DNA of 64,000 bases from Chloroflexota bacterium (lineage in GTDB: Bacteria; Chloroflexota; Anaerolineae; Aggregatilineales; Phototrophicaceae), in the NCBI GenBank assembly GCA_011523545.1, contig WTGN01000008.1, forward strand, positions 21,908 through 85,907. Direction: 5' to 3'. Both the position numbers and the translations under genes were made by a program. Under the pieces are notes generated by a model that was not told the DNA's origin, searched no databases, and saw nothing but the letters and a program-made list of their open reading frames with translations. This document shows, in pieces, positions 1-8,148 of this stretch; position 1 is the stretch's first letter, and each line of letters starts with the position of its first letter.

Positions 1-232
1 TGCTTCTGCTGGCCTAGTGTATGTAACCGCATTTGAAACAAGGCAGGCTATGACCAAGCACCTGCGGCATATCTCTTGGGAAACCGAAGTTTGGATAGCG
101 GAATCGCCAGACCATTTGATCCACTTCGACGGCGAAAGATTCTTGGGCCCTTATAGCTAATCATTGACGTCGGTGTGTTGAACAAGCCTCGCTGGTTACG
201 CACCCCCGCAGCAAACGCCATCTGAACTGTCA

Positions 233-241
233 TGCTATACT
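233..241 (+). promoter_or_regulatory. extended -10 promoter element before the first TPR gene
   Basis: TGC followed by TATACT (236-241) forms an extended -10 box 42 bases upstream of the ATG at 283. No good -35 hexamer sits 16-18 bases upstream. Positions 1-282 hold no other feature I can support. Confidence 0.45.
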
Positions 242-282
242 GCAAACTGATTTTCCTGCATAAATGACCAAGCGGGACCCTT

Positions 283-2976
283 ATGGCTGAGATCAGTTTG
301 AGCGCTTATCAGGACGAGCTTGAGAGCCTGCTGCGCGAGCAAAAATTCGACGAGGCGATCGCGCATGGCCGGCATATCCTAGCCAGCCAGCCCAAAAACC
401 TGCGCGTCTATGGCCAGCTCGGCGCCGCCCTGCTCGCGGCCGGGCGCTGGGACGAAGCGGCCGGTGTGCTCCGCCGTGCGCTGGGGGCGCAGCCGCAGGA
501 CTTTCAGACGCACTCGCGGCTGGCGCGCGCCTGCCAGCAATTGGAAGATTATGACCGCGCCATCTGGCATGCCGAGCGCGCCCTCGATCAGCAGCCGAAC
601 GATCAAGAGACGATCAGCCTGATACGCGCGCTGTATCGGGCGCATCGCAACGAAGAGATCGATCGCTTGCAATTGACCGCCGGCGCGCTGGCGCAGCAGC
701 AAATCCGCGGCAATCTGCTGTCGGAGGCCCTCGCTACCCTGGCGGCGGCGCTGGAAAGCAGCCCCAATCGCGCTGATTTGCAGCTCTTGCAGGCGCGGGC
801 GCTCTGGCTGGATGGCCAGCGGATGGACGCAGCCGAAACCGCCCTCGATGTGCTTGAGCGGCTGCCCTACGCCATTGACGCCAATCGGATCATGACTGAG
901 CTCTGGCTGGCGGAAAAACGCCCGTCCGATGCCCAGATCTATCTCAAGCGCATCGAAGATCTGGACCCCTATCTGGCCCACCAGATGGCGACCGGCGAGC
1001 AAGCGCCGGCGGATCTGCTGATGCTGGAGCGGCTGGATTACCGCGGCGAGGCGCGGCGCGAGCGCGAAATCGTCAATCCGGAATGGCTGGATGGCTTGGG
1101 CGACGGGCGCGTTGACGAGGCGGACGTGGAAGGCAGCGGCGGCTTGGGCGCGCTCTTTGGGATTGACGGCGGCGAGCCTGAGCCAAGCGCGGACGATGTC
1201 ACCGCCGACCTCGACGATTTGCTGTCTGACGAGCAGATTGACCAATTGTTCAGCGAACTGGTGATTGGTGAAACAGTGGCGGCGGTCAGCCAGGCGCGCC
1301 CGGACGATGATGATGATGACGCCGATGTAATCGCCGAGATGGAAGAGAAGGGCTTTATCGATAGCCTGCCATCAACAACCAGCGTCGAGCGGGAACCGGT
1401 CGAAAGCGGCGGCGAGCTGGACCTGATTGCGGCGCAAATGAGCGCGCCAGTTGACCATGGCGCCGATGAAGCGGCCGATGCCGATGATGCGCCGGCCGAA
1501 CTGGATGGCGATTTGGCCGAGCTATTGGAAAGGCTGGATTCCGACGAAGAAGACGGCGACTGGATGGCCGATATCCAGGCTGGCAGCCTGGACCTCCCCG
1601 CGGATGAGGAAGCGCTCGAATATGTCGATGACTTTGATCGTGAGTGGGTGAAGGCGAGCCAGGACGAAGACGCTGCCGGCGCGCCCTGGCTGTCCGCGGC
1701 CATGCGCGAAGCCATCGATAAAGACGCCGACGCAGACCTGGCTTTGTTTGGCGAAGATGAACAGCTGCAAAACTTGCTCAACCGCGCTTCCGACACCGAG
1801 CCGCTTCACCTGAGCGATATCGAAGATTGGCTCGAAGCTGAGCCGGAGGCGCCCGCGGAAGATGCCGATGCGCCCTTGCTCGATATGGAAGACGATCTGC
1901 TGCATTCACCGCCGGCGCGCTCCTGGCTGGAAGACGATGAAGACGCCGCCCCCCCAATTCTCAGCGCCGATGACGAAGACCCGAACCAACTCAACGCCGA
2001 ATTGATCGAGGGCTGGGGCGCCGAATTGGGAGACGACGAAGACGATGATCTCTATGTCGACTGGTTGAAAGACGACCCCAACGAAATCGACGACGACCTT
2101 AGCGCACTGGCGGCAAAGCCGGCGACGACAGCGCTGAACGAAGACTCGTCTGCGGCCGAGCAGGCGCGCGCCTGGGGGCTTGATGATCCCGATCAACTGG
2201 CCGATTTTGTGGAAGAGGCGAGCGACGACGGAGCGCCGGACTGGCTCAACGCGGTCGTCCCGGGGCTTGACCGCGAGAATGACGCATCCAACGATGATGT
2301 GAATGAATACGCCCGCCCGATGTCATCGCCGGGCAAAGAATTCGCCTGGGTCAGCGATATCGTCGAAGAAGAGACCGGCGAGATGAAGGCGATCGATCCG
2401 GATGAAGTCACCGAGACGCCCTATTTCCGCTTCAGCAATCCGCCGGCCTGGCTGCGCGTGATGCAAGAGCGCAGCGGCGGCGTTTCAGCGGACGGCGTTG
2501 TGGCCGGCGTCAGCGCGCTCAGCCTGGACGAAAATATTGAAGCGCTCGAACTGGACGACCTCACCTTTGACGAATACTTCAATTTTGACACGCCGACCGA
2601 TAAACTCGACGCCATCAATCTTGATGAAGATACCCAGCGGCTCAGCTTCAGCGGGCTCGATTGGGATGATTATTTCGATTTGGAATCGCCGACTGAAAAG
2701 ACCATCGCGATAACATTGGATGAGGATGCGACTGAAGTCGAGTTTGACGCCTTGGGCGTCGATGATGAGAACTTCGACTTTGAAGGGGCGGGCGATGAAG
2801 CCTTGAAAGCGGCCGGCGAGCTGAACTTCGATGATATCGGCTTTGGCGATGACTCAATCGCCGATGCCGATCAGGAAGCCGAAGCGCCCCCGACCTGGCT
2901 CAACTATGACGGCTCGGACGGCGACGACCGCGACGCTGATGATCCCGGTCGCAGGCGCGGGCAATCGACGCTATAA
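283..2976 (+). CDS. large acidic TPR protein with W-L motifs
   Basis: An 897-residue protein of unknown function. Residues about 5-225 are alanine/leucine-rich helical pairs typical of tetratricopeptide repeats, a protein-protein interaction fold. The remainder is extremely acidic (runs of Asp/Glu) and probably disordered. This tail is punctuated by about eleven short motifs with Trp followed by Leu, Val or Met (for example PEWL, APWL, EDWL, VDWL, PDWL, PAWL, PTWL). Near residues 745-830 there is a 32-residue repeat (LDEN.../LDED.../LDED...) containing FDEYFNF and WDDYFDL. No signal peptide or membrane segment is seen. The next gene encodes a smaller protein of the same style, so the two probably act together. 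A scaffold role is inference only. Confidence 0.8.
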   Translation: MAEISLSAYQDELESLLREQKFDEAIAHGRHILASQPKNLRVYGQLGAALLAAGRWDEAAGVLRRALGAQPQDFQTHSRLARACQQLEDYDRAIWHAERALDQQPNDQETISLIRALYRAHRNEEIDRLQLTAGALAQQQIRGNLLSEALATLAAALESSPNRADLQLLQARALWLDGQRMDAAETALDVLERLPYAIDANRIMTELWLAEKRPSDAQIYLKRIEDLDPYLAHQMATGEQAPADLLMLERLDYRGEARREREIVNPEWLDGLGDGRVDEADVEGSGGLGALFGIDGGEPEPSADDVTADLDDLLSDEQIDQLFSELVIGETVAAVSQARPDDDDDDADVIAEMEEKGFIDSLPSTTSVEREPVESGGELDLIAAQMSAPVDHGADEAADADDAPAELDGDLAELLERLDSDEEDGDWMADIQAGSLDLPADEEALEYVDDFDREWVKASQDEDAAGAPWLSAAMREAIDKDADADLALFGEDEQLQNLLNRASDTEPLHLSDIEDWLEAEPEAPAEDADAPLLDMEDDLLHSPPARSWLEDDEDAAPPILSADDEDPNQLNAELIEGWGAELGDDEDDDLYVDWLKDDPNEIDDDLSALAAKPATTALNEDSSAAEQARAWGLDDPDQLADFVEEASDDGAPDWLNAVVPGLDRENDASNDDVNEYARPMSSPGKEFAWVSDIVEEETGEMKAIDPDEVTETPYFRFSNPPAWLRVMQERSGGVSADGVVAGVSALSLDENIEALELDDLTFDEYFNFDTPTDKLDAINLDEDTQRLSFSGLDWDDYFDLESPTEKTIAITLDEDATEVEFDALGVDDENFDFEGAGDEALKAAGELNFDDIGFGDDSIADADQEAEAPPTWLNYDGSDGDDRDADDPGRRRGQSTL

Positions 2977-3101
2977 TCAGCGTCCACTCCCGAATTCAAG
3001 CTGCGTCGTCGCCGCTGCTTATCCAGCGAGGCTGGCTCCATATTTGTCCGTCTCAGGGGCAGGCGCAGTGTAGTGCCGCGTCCGGCTTGCCGGCGGCGCC
3101 A

Positions 3102-4361
3102 ATGACAGGATCTATGAACGAAGACCCCGAACTTCCCGATTTTGATTCCATGTCACAGGAAGAATTGATCGAGTGGCTGGAAGCGCTCACCAAGCTCCAG
3201 AGCGAACTCGCTTCAGATGCCAGGCCTGAGCGCAACACCGATGGGGAGGCGCAAGACGCGCCCGCCGATGCGGACGGTGACTGGTCCGGCTGGCTGGATG
3301 AGGCGCCGGCGCCAAACGATGATGAGCCGCCCGAAGCGACGGCTGGCCAGACGATGGGCGCTCGTTACCATGAGGATGACGAGGATGGCCTCGACCGCGT
3401 CGATCAGCGCCGGAGCGGGCCCTTGGACGCGGACGAGATGGCATGGCTGGCGGAGATCAGCGCCGCCGAGAACGAAGAAGATCTGCCAGATATCACCGAT
3501 TACAAACCGCCAGACCGCCAGCCCGAGAATCTCGGCGAGCTCTTGGAGCAGGGCGGGGCAGAAGACCCGCTCGAATGGCTTGAGGGCCTCGGCAAGACAG
3601 GCGCCGGTCCCCGCCTCCCGTCACCGATGAATGGCGCGGAGGAGCGCGCCGGCGGGGCCGGTTACACTAACGAACTCGGCGACGATTTTGATGATGAGTT
3701 CGAAGACGATGAACGGCTGAACGACTTGGAAGACGAGAGCCTGTATTCGCGGCGCCAGGACGACGCGCCCTCGGTGCGCGAATCGCTGCTGGGCCTGGAC
3801 GACAGCGAAAGCGAAGAATACAGCACGCAGTCGATGGCGCCCGTGCCGGACCAGGTCCTGCCCGACAGTGCGCCAGAACCGGCCGCGACCGAGCAGGGGG
3901 CGGCCCGCCTCCGGCCGAAAGCGGCGCCCGCAGCCGGCGACAGCCTGGCGCAAGCCTTCACCCCCGGGGCGCCCGAGCATGACCTGGAAGCCTGGTACGC
4001 GGATCGCCTGCGCGCCATTGCCGGGGGCGCTGATGGCGCAGCCGCTTCGCCTGCCATTCCGATCTTGGAGCAGATCGCGCTGCCGACTAAGCCGCCGCCG
4101 CCCGGTTTGGCCGCGGCCATTTTTTCCGCGCGCGGCAAGGTCGAGGCGGATGACCTGGGCGAGGCGCTCGCGGAATACGAGACGCTGCTGCGCCGGAACG
4201 CGGGCCTCGCCTGGATTATGAGCGATATGCGCGCTTTGATCGAAGGGGATAAATTTCGCGGGAATCCCGCGGTGCATCGCGTCTTGGGCGATGCCTTGAT
4301 GCGGCAGGGACACTTGCAGGCGGCGCTCGATGTCTATCGCCACGCCTTGACGCTGCTCTAG
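3102..4361 (+). CDS. acidic W-L motif protein with C-terminal TPR-like helices
   Basis: A roughly 419-residue companion of the preceding gene, of unknown function. The N-terminal two thirds are acidic and low in complexity, with the same W-L motifs (SGWLDE, MAWLAE, LEWLEG, LEAWYA). The last 100 residues or so (from about KPPPPGLAAA) form helical pairs like TPR units and end in LDVYRHALTLL. The frame is open from a TTG at 3087, but ATG codons at 3102 and 3114 are better starts; neither has a strong ribosome site. It lies 125 bases after the first TPR gene on the same strand, so co-transcription is likely. Shared composition suggests duplication or shared partners. This is inference. Confidence 0.75.
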   Translation: MTGSMNEDPELPDFDSMSQEELIEWLEALTKLQSELASDARPERNTDGEAQDAPADADGDWSGWLDEAPAPNDDEPPEATAGQTMGARYHEDDEDGLDRVDQRRSGPLDADEMAWLAEISAAENEEDLPDITDYKPPDRQPENLGELLEQGGAEDPLEWLEGLGKTGAGPRLPSPMNGAEERAGGAGYTNELGDDFDDEFEDDERLNDLEDESLYSRRQDDAPSVRESLLGLDDSESEEYSTQSMAPVPDQVLPDSAPEPAATEQGAARLRPKAAPAAGDSLAQAFTPGAPEHDLEAWYADRLRAIAGGADGAAASPAIPILEQIALPTKPPPPGLAAAIFSARGKVEADDLGEALAEYETLLRRNAGLAWIMSDMRALIEGDKFRGNPAVHRVLGDALMRQGHLQAALDVYRHALTLL

Positions 4362-4429
4362 GAGATGCGGCGCGGCAGTCTTTCGTATTAGAACAGACGA
4401 GGCGTACAGGATCCAGAATACAGAGGCAA

Positions 4430-4716
4430 TTAAGGAAGTCTTTGAACAATCTCCAATAGAGTTGCGTCTATACTGTCGAAACGCTGCAAGATATAAATCT
4501 CCAAAGTGTCGAACCGCTGCAAGATGTAAAAGAACGCCGCAATGCCACCACCAATCGTGAGGGTCGCCAAAATGCCCAGGGTCCACTTAAGCCATCTGAT
4601 GTCTGACTTTACCGATGCTAAATCCGCTATGTCTTGTCTTGTAGTGACTAGCAAGGACTGGTCGACCTCTTCAGCCCGCACTGAAGTCATTTGTTCCGCT
4701 TGTGTACGCTGGACCA
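4430..4716 (-). CDS. small coiled-coil / transmembrane protein (1 of 5)
   Basis: A 95-residue protein read from the ATG at 4716, which has GAGG nine bases upstream. A hydrophilic N-terminus with heptad-like spacing (DIADLASVKSDIRWLK) precedes one membrane segment (LGILATLTIGGGIAAFFYIL) and a short second amphipathic stretch with a repeated ILQRFD motif. Four further proteins of this architecture lie in the window (16021, 37954, 54304, 56801). It is transcribed convergently to the TPR genes. Function unknown; such proteins often oligomerise through the coiled coil. Confidence 0.6.
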
Positions 4717-4957
4717 TATAGCGGCGCCTCTTTCGCTCATGGAGCAAACATAGTGTAGATTACAACAGAATGATATGTCAATGTCATCGCGTTGCGCATA
4801 TGTACTGTCTACTATGGTCACCATTCATCCTGACACAAACGAGCAATATCGGGCATCACCACAGGTCGTCTATATGATATTTCAGATCGAATGGAGATGA
4901 CGACGCCCACTGTGAAAACGCTCTACTTGCCGGGTCTATCCATTTACAGTTGCGCAA

Positions 4958-6052
4958 ATGGCCGCTCCCTTCGCGGATGAGCTGCTGACCTGGTATCGGG
5001 AGGCGCGCGCCGACCTGCCCTGGCGCCGCGACGCCAATCCCTATCATGTCTGGCTGGCCGAAGTCATGCTGCAGCAGACCCAGGTCGAGACGGTCATCCC
5101 CTATTTCAAACGGTTCCTGCAAGCCTGCCCCACGATCGAAGCGCTGGGGGCCGCGCCCCTTGATGACCTGCTCAAGCTTTGGGAGGGATTGGGCTATTAC
5201 AGCCGCGCCCGCAACCTGCAGCGGGCAGCCCGCCTCATCGTCAGCGAACACGGCGGCGTCATGCCTGCGGATGTCGACGAGCTGCTCAAGCTGCCCGGCA
5301 TCGGACGCTATACGGCCGGCGCCATCGCCAGCATCGCCTTCGGGCAGCCGGCGCCGGTTCTCGATGGCAATGTGATCCGCGTTTTCGCGCGCGTTCTGGA
5401 TTTGGACGAGGACATCGGTCAATCGGAGACGCGGAAAATGCTCTGGCGGCTCGCGGAGCGCTGGCTGCCGGCGGCGGATTGCGGCGATTACAATCAAGCG
5501 CTGATGGAGCTGGGCCAGCGCGTTTGCCGTCCGCGGAATCCCTCCTGCTCGGTTTGCCCCATTCGCGCGCACTGCCGCGCCCGGTCCGCTGGTACGCAGG
5601 CCTTGCGCCCCCGGCGGTCCAAACGAGCGCCGATCCCACACTACGATGTGACCGCCGGACTGATACGTGATGAGCGAGGCCGCCTGTTGATCGCGCAGCG
5701 GCCCCTGGATGGCCTGCTCGGCGGCTTGTGGGAGTTCCCCGGCGGCAAGGTCGAAGAAGGGGAGCGCCTCGCCGACTGCCTCACGCGGGAGCTGCGCGAG
5801 GAGCTGGCGATTGATGTGGCGGTGGGCGCGCGCTTCACCGTCGTCGATCACGCATTCACGCATTTCAAGATCACGCTGCATGCCTTCGACTGTGCTTATC
5901 TCGGGCCGCTGCCGCCATACAGCCAGCCACAAGCGCTCGGCGTGCGAGACTGGATCTGGGTCGGCGAGGCGCAACTGGCGGATTACAGCTTTGGCAAGGC
6001 CGATCGGCAGGTGATAGCGGAGCTGGCGCGCCGGCGTGAGATGCTGCTATGA
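4958..6052 (+). CDS. mutY: A/G-specific adenine glycosylase MutY
   Basis: This base-excision repair enzyme removes adenine mispaired with 8-oxoguanine or guanine. The 364-residue length is usual. Visible features are the catalytic Glu35 in WLAEVMLQQTQ, the helix-hairpin-helix LPGIGRYTAGAI (112-123), catalytic Asp136 in VLDGNV, and the four [4Fe-4S] cysteines Cys190, Cys197, Cys200 and Cys206 with C-x6-C-x2-C-x5-C spacing. A C-terminal Nudix-like domain (about 228-360) keeps a Nudix box (G263...E269...REL..EE at 277-282), more complete than in the E. coli enzyme, whose box is degenerate. It may therefore retain or mimic MutT-type recognition of 8-oxoG. The ATG at 4958 gives a conventional N-terminus, though no ribosome site is obvious. 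The identification is secure. Confidence 0.97.
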   Translation: MAAPFADELLTWYREARADLPWRRDANPYHVWLAEVMLQQTQVETVIPYFKRFLQACPTIEALGAAPLDDLLKLWEGLGYYSRARNLQRAARLIVSEHGGVMPADVDELLKLPGIGRYTAGAIASIAFGQPAPVLDGNVIRVFARVLDLDEDIGQSETRKMLWRLAERWLPAADCGDYNQALMELGQRVCRPRNPSCSVCPIRAHCRARSAGTQALRPRRSKRAPIPHYDVTAGLIRDERGRLLIAQRPLDGLLGGLWEFPGGKVEEGERLADCLTRELREELAIDVAVGARFTVVDHAFTHFKITLHAFDCAYLGPLPPYSQPQALGVRDWIWVGEAQLADYSFGKADRQVIAELARRREMLL

Positions 6053-6203
6053 GTCTCAAGTACACGAAGGCATAAACGACGCTTGACCGCAGCCGCGCGG
6101 CGGCGACGAAAAGAACTAAGCGCGCTCACAGAAAATGACAAGCCATCTGCTCTCGCGAGCAACCGAGTTTATCAAGTAAGAGGCGAAGGGGAGGCATAAG
6201 CCC

Positions 6204-7094
6204 GTGTCCAATCTCGAAGTCTATCGGCAACAGAGCGTCTTCACCGATCCAGGTCCACATGCCCGCCTTTACGATGCCCTGCCGAGTGACATCGGCGAAA
6301 TCTGCCGCATCGCGCGAGACTTGATCGTCCATTACGTCGCCCTTGGTCCCAACCCGCCAGCCGACCGCTTTGGAGAAATCGATTTCCGCTACCTTGGGAT
6401 CATGCTCGATCGCATTCTCGAATTGGATGATCGCCCTTTGACCGAATCGCGGATCATTGAGAACCGTCTTGTCGGCTGCTGCCGCGATCACAGCGCCTTA
6501 ACCGTCTCGATCCTCCGGCATAAAGGCATCCCGGCCCGCGCTCGCTATGGCGCGTCAGCCTATTTCGAGCCCGGATATTTCTGCGATCACGTCATCGTCG
6601 AGTACTGGAACGGCGCCCGCTGGGTCGGCGTCGACAGCGAGTTGGGACCAGACGAGATAGCCATGTGGAATATCGAGTTTGACCCTCTCGATGTGCCGGC
6701 CGATCAGTTCATTCGCGGCGGCGCCGGTTGGCTGATGTGCCGCGCCGGTCAAGCTGATCCAGAACGCTTCGGGCTTGGGTCGGGATCGACATTGTGCGGC
6801 TGGGAATTCTTGGTCGGGGAGACATTGCTGGATTTGGCTGCGCTCAACGGGCGCGAGATGCTCTGCTGGGACTCATGGGGCATGGCCGAAAGAGCGCTCA
6901 ACCTTGATGACGATGACAAGGCCTTCCTCGACGACCTTGCGCAAGCCACGCTCGATGAGTCGCGCAGCGAGGAATGGTCGGAGTTCTTCGGGGATGATCG
7001 CCTGCGCATCCCGCCGGTGATTCAAAGTTACTCGCCGGCGGCCAAGCCGGAGGATCTGCCGCTGGAAGTGGCGCTCGACTTTGCAGCTGAGTAA
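6204..7094 (+). CDS. transglutaminase-like superfamily protein
   Basis: A 296-residue soluble protein with the transglutaminase-like (papain-fold) triad. The nucleophile is Cys93 in GCCRDHSALTV, the histidine is His129 in FCDHVIVEYW and the acid is Asp144 in WVGVDSELG. Bacterial members are mostly cysteine peptidases or peptide-bond-modifying enzymes. No signal peptide is visible, so it acts in the cytoplasm. The GTG start at 6204 is supported by a strong AGGGGAGG ribosome site at 6187-6194. It stands alone between mutY and the small-protein operon. The substrate cannot be inferred. Confidence 0.8.
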   Translation: MSNLEVYRQQSVFTDPGPHARLYDALPSDIGEICRIARDLIVHYVALGPNPPADRFGEIDFRYLGIMLDRILELDDRPLTESRIIENRLVGCCRDHSALTVSILRHKGIPARARYGASAYFEPGYFCDHVIVEYWNGARWVGVDSELGPDEIAMWNIEFDPLDVPADQFIRGGAGWLMCRAGQADPERFGLGSGSTLCGWEFLVGETLLDLAALNGREMLCWDSWGMAERALNLDDDDKAFLDDLAQATLDESRSEEWSEFFGDDRLRIPPVIQSYSPAAKPEDLPLEVALDFAAE

Positions 7095-7116
7095 TGATTA
7101 CTGGTGAATCTTCGCG

Positions 7117-7122
7117 TATAAT
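7117..7122 (+). promoter_or_regulatory. -10 box before the retropepsin-like operon
   Basis: TATAAT at 7117-7122 precedes the 18-codon ORF at 7158 and the three-gene set at 7282-8073. No convincing -35 is present. Confidence 0.35.
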
Positions 7123-7157
7123 TGAGTTTGCTGCTGGCAGGCGAAAGGACAAAGAAG

Positions 7158-7214
7158 ATGATCACGGACGAACTGCTTGACGAAGTTAGGGCGCTGGACG
7201 ATGTGGATAAATAG
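7158..7214 (+). pseudogene. 18-codon ORF resembling the start of the gene at 7460
   Basis: ATG at 7158 with AAAGGA eight bases upstream opens an 18-codon frame, MITDELLDEVRALDDVDK, then TAG. It resembles residues 5-18 of the protein at 7460 (RLLEDVKRLDEDDK), with matching Leu, Glu/Asp, Val, Leu-Asp and Asp-Lys positions. It is either a truncated paralogue or a leader peptide. The good ribosome site suggests it is still translated. Confidence 0.35.
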
Positions 7215-7281
7215 CCAGACCCGCGTACATTCCATCAAGCCATGCTAAGAAGAATCGGGCCAGCCGGGGAAGGTTTGTATC

Positions 7282-7482
7282 ATGAGTTTGGACGAGCTAA
7301 TGCAAATGGTTATGTCGCTGGAGATAGAAGAAAGGCGCCAGGTATTCTTCGCGCTTCTAAATGACCCGGAACTCAAAATCAATCCATTCGACGCGATAAA
7401 TGTCCGGCAGAATGGAGAACTTGCGCTACAACTGGCGTCGCGAATGAAGGGAGGCAAAGATGCTGCCCGTGAGATTGCTTGA
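7282..7482 (+). CDS. small hypothetical protein, first of three overlapping genes
   Basis: A 66-residue hydrophilic protein starting MSLDELMQMVMSLEIEERRQ, probably all helical. Its stop lies 23 bases inside the next gene. The N-terminal pattern (a short helix of Leu/Met, then EERRQVFFALLND) recalls small adaptor or antitoxin-like proteins that count off one helix pair, but no family is recognised. It heads a compact three-gene unit with the 67-residue protein and the retropepsin-like protein. Confidence 0.55.
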   Translation: MSLDELMQMVMSLEIEERRQVFFALLNDPELKINPFDAINVRQNGELALQLASRMKGGKDAAREIA

Positions 7483-7663
7483 AGACGTAAAGCGCCTGGA
7501 TGAAGATGACAAGTTGAAACTACTCAAAATCCTTGTCGACGACCTGTCCCTTAGCGATCACGGCTATGAGATTTTTGGCTTCCGCGGAAGCGCTCAAATT
7601 GCCGGCCGTATGTTAGAAATCCTGGAGCGGCAAGAAGTCGCAAGCAGTCCGGAAGTCAAATAG
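7460..7663 (+). CDS. small hypothetical helical protein
   Basis: A 67-residue protein beginning MLPVRLLEDVKRLDEDDKLK. It overlaps the preceding gene by 23 bases and its TAG stop shares its last base with the GTG start of the next gene (7663). A GGGAGG site (7449-7454) lies inside the upstream gene, so translation is probably coupled. The LxxLDxDDKLKLLKIL pattern resembles the small ORF at 7158 and loosely the opening of its neighbour (ELMQMVMSLEIEERRQ), so the three may be related by duplication. Function unknown. Confidence 0.55.
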   Translation: MLPVRLLEDVKRLDEDDKLKLLKILVDDLSLSDHGYEIFGFRGSAQIAGRMLEILERQEVASSPEVK

Positions 7664-8073
7664 TGGCGCAGTTTCCATATACAATCATTGGCAGTGATCC
7701 GCACACATCTATGCCACGTCTGCCGCTGGAAATCTCCTACGGCGGACAAACGGTCAGGATTGCCGGGACAGTCGACTCCGGAGCCAGCGTTAGCGTTTTG
7801 CCCTATCGGGTAGGCTTGGCCTTGGGGGCAGTTTGGGATGAGCTTGAAGACTTGGGACCTCTCGTAGGCAATCTCAGCAGTTCGACGTCACGCGCGCTTT
7901 ACGTGTCAGCAAAGATTCTGGGACTGACCGGCGACTCCGGAATTCCACTGCTGTTTGCCTGGGCTGATTCCGACTCGATGCCAGTGTTGCTTGGACAACT
8001 CAATTTCTTCATGCAGCTCAACGTTTGCATTTACCGCTCGCAGAATTACTTTGAAGTCCGGCGCCCTGACTAA
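7663..8073 (+). CDS. retropepsin-like aspartic protease domain protein
   Basis: A 136-residue protein with a single aspartic protease half. The active-site motif is TVDSGASVSVLP with Asp38, followed by a hydrophobic strand pattern and ALYVSAKILG in the second half. Length and motif match retropepsin-type bacterial domains, which act as homodimers. No signal peptide or membrane anchor is seen. GTG at 7663 overlaps the upstream TAG by one base, so it is translated with the two small helical proteins; they could be its partners or targets, which is inference. It could also be a non-catalytic ligand-binding relative. Confidence 0.7.
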   Translation: MAQFPYTIIGSDPHTSMPRLPLEISYGGQTVRIAGTVDSGASVSVLPYRVGLALGAVWDELEDLGPLVGNLSSSTSRALYVSAKILGLTGDSGIPLLFAWADSDSMPVLLGQLNFFMQLNVCIYRSQNYFEVRRPD

Positions 8074-8148
8074 ACGAGACGCGGGCCCGATGCCGATTTC
8101 TGCAAGGACCATTTAATTCATCCGACACTGAAGATCAATTGACGACCC

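Noticed and set aside
48..245. Minus-strand 65-codon frame at the left end
   Set aside because: No ribosome site, no recognisable pattern and overlaps the promoter of the TPR gene; probably chance.
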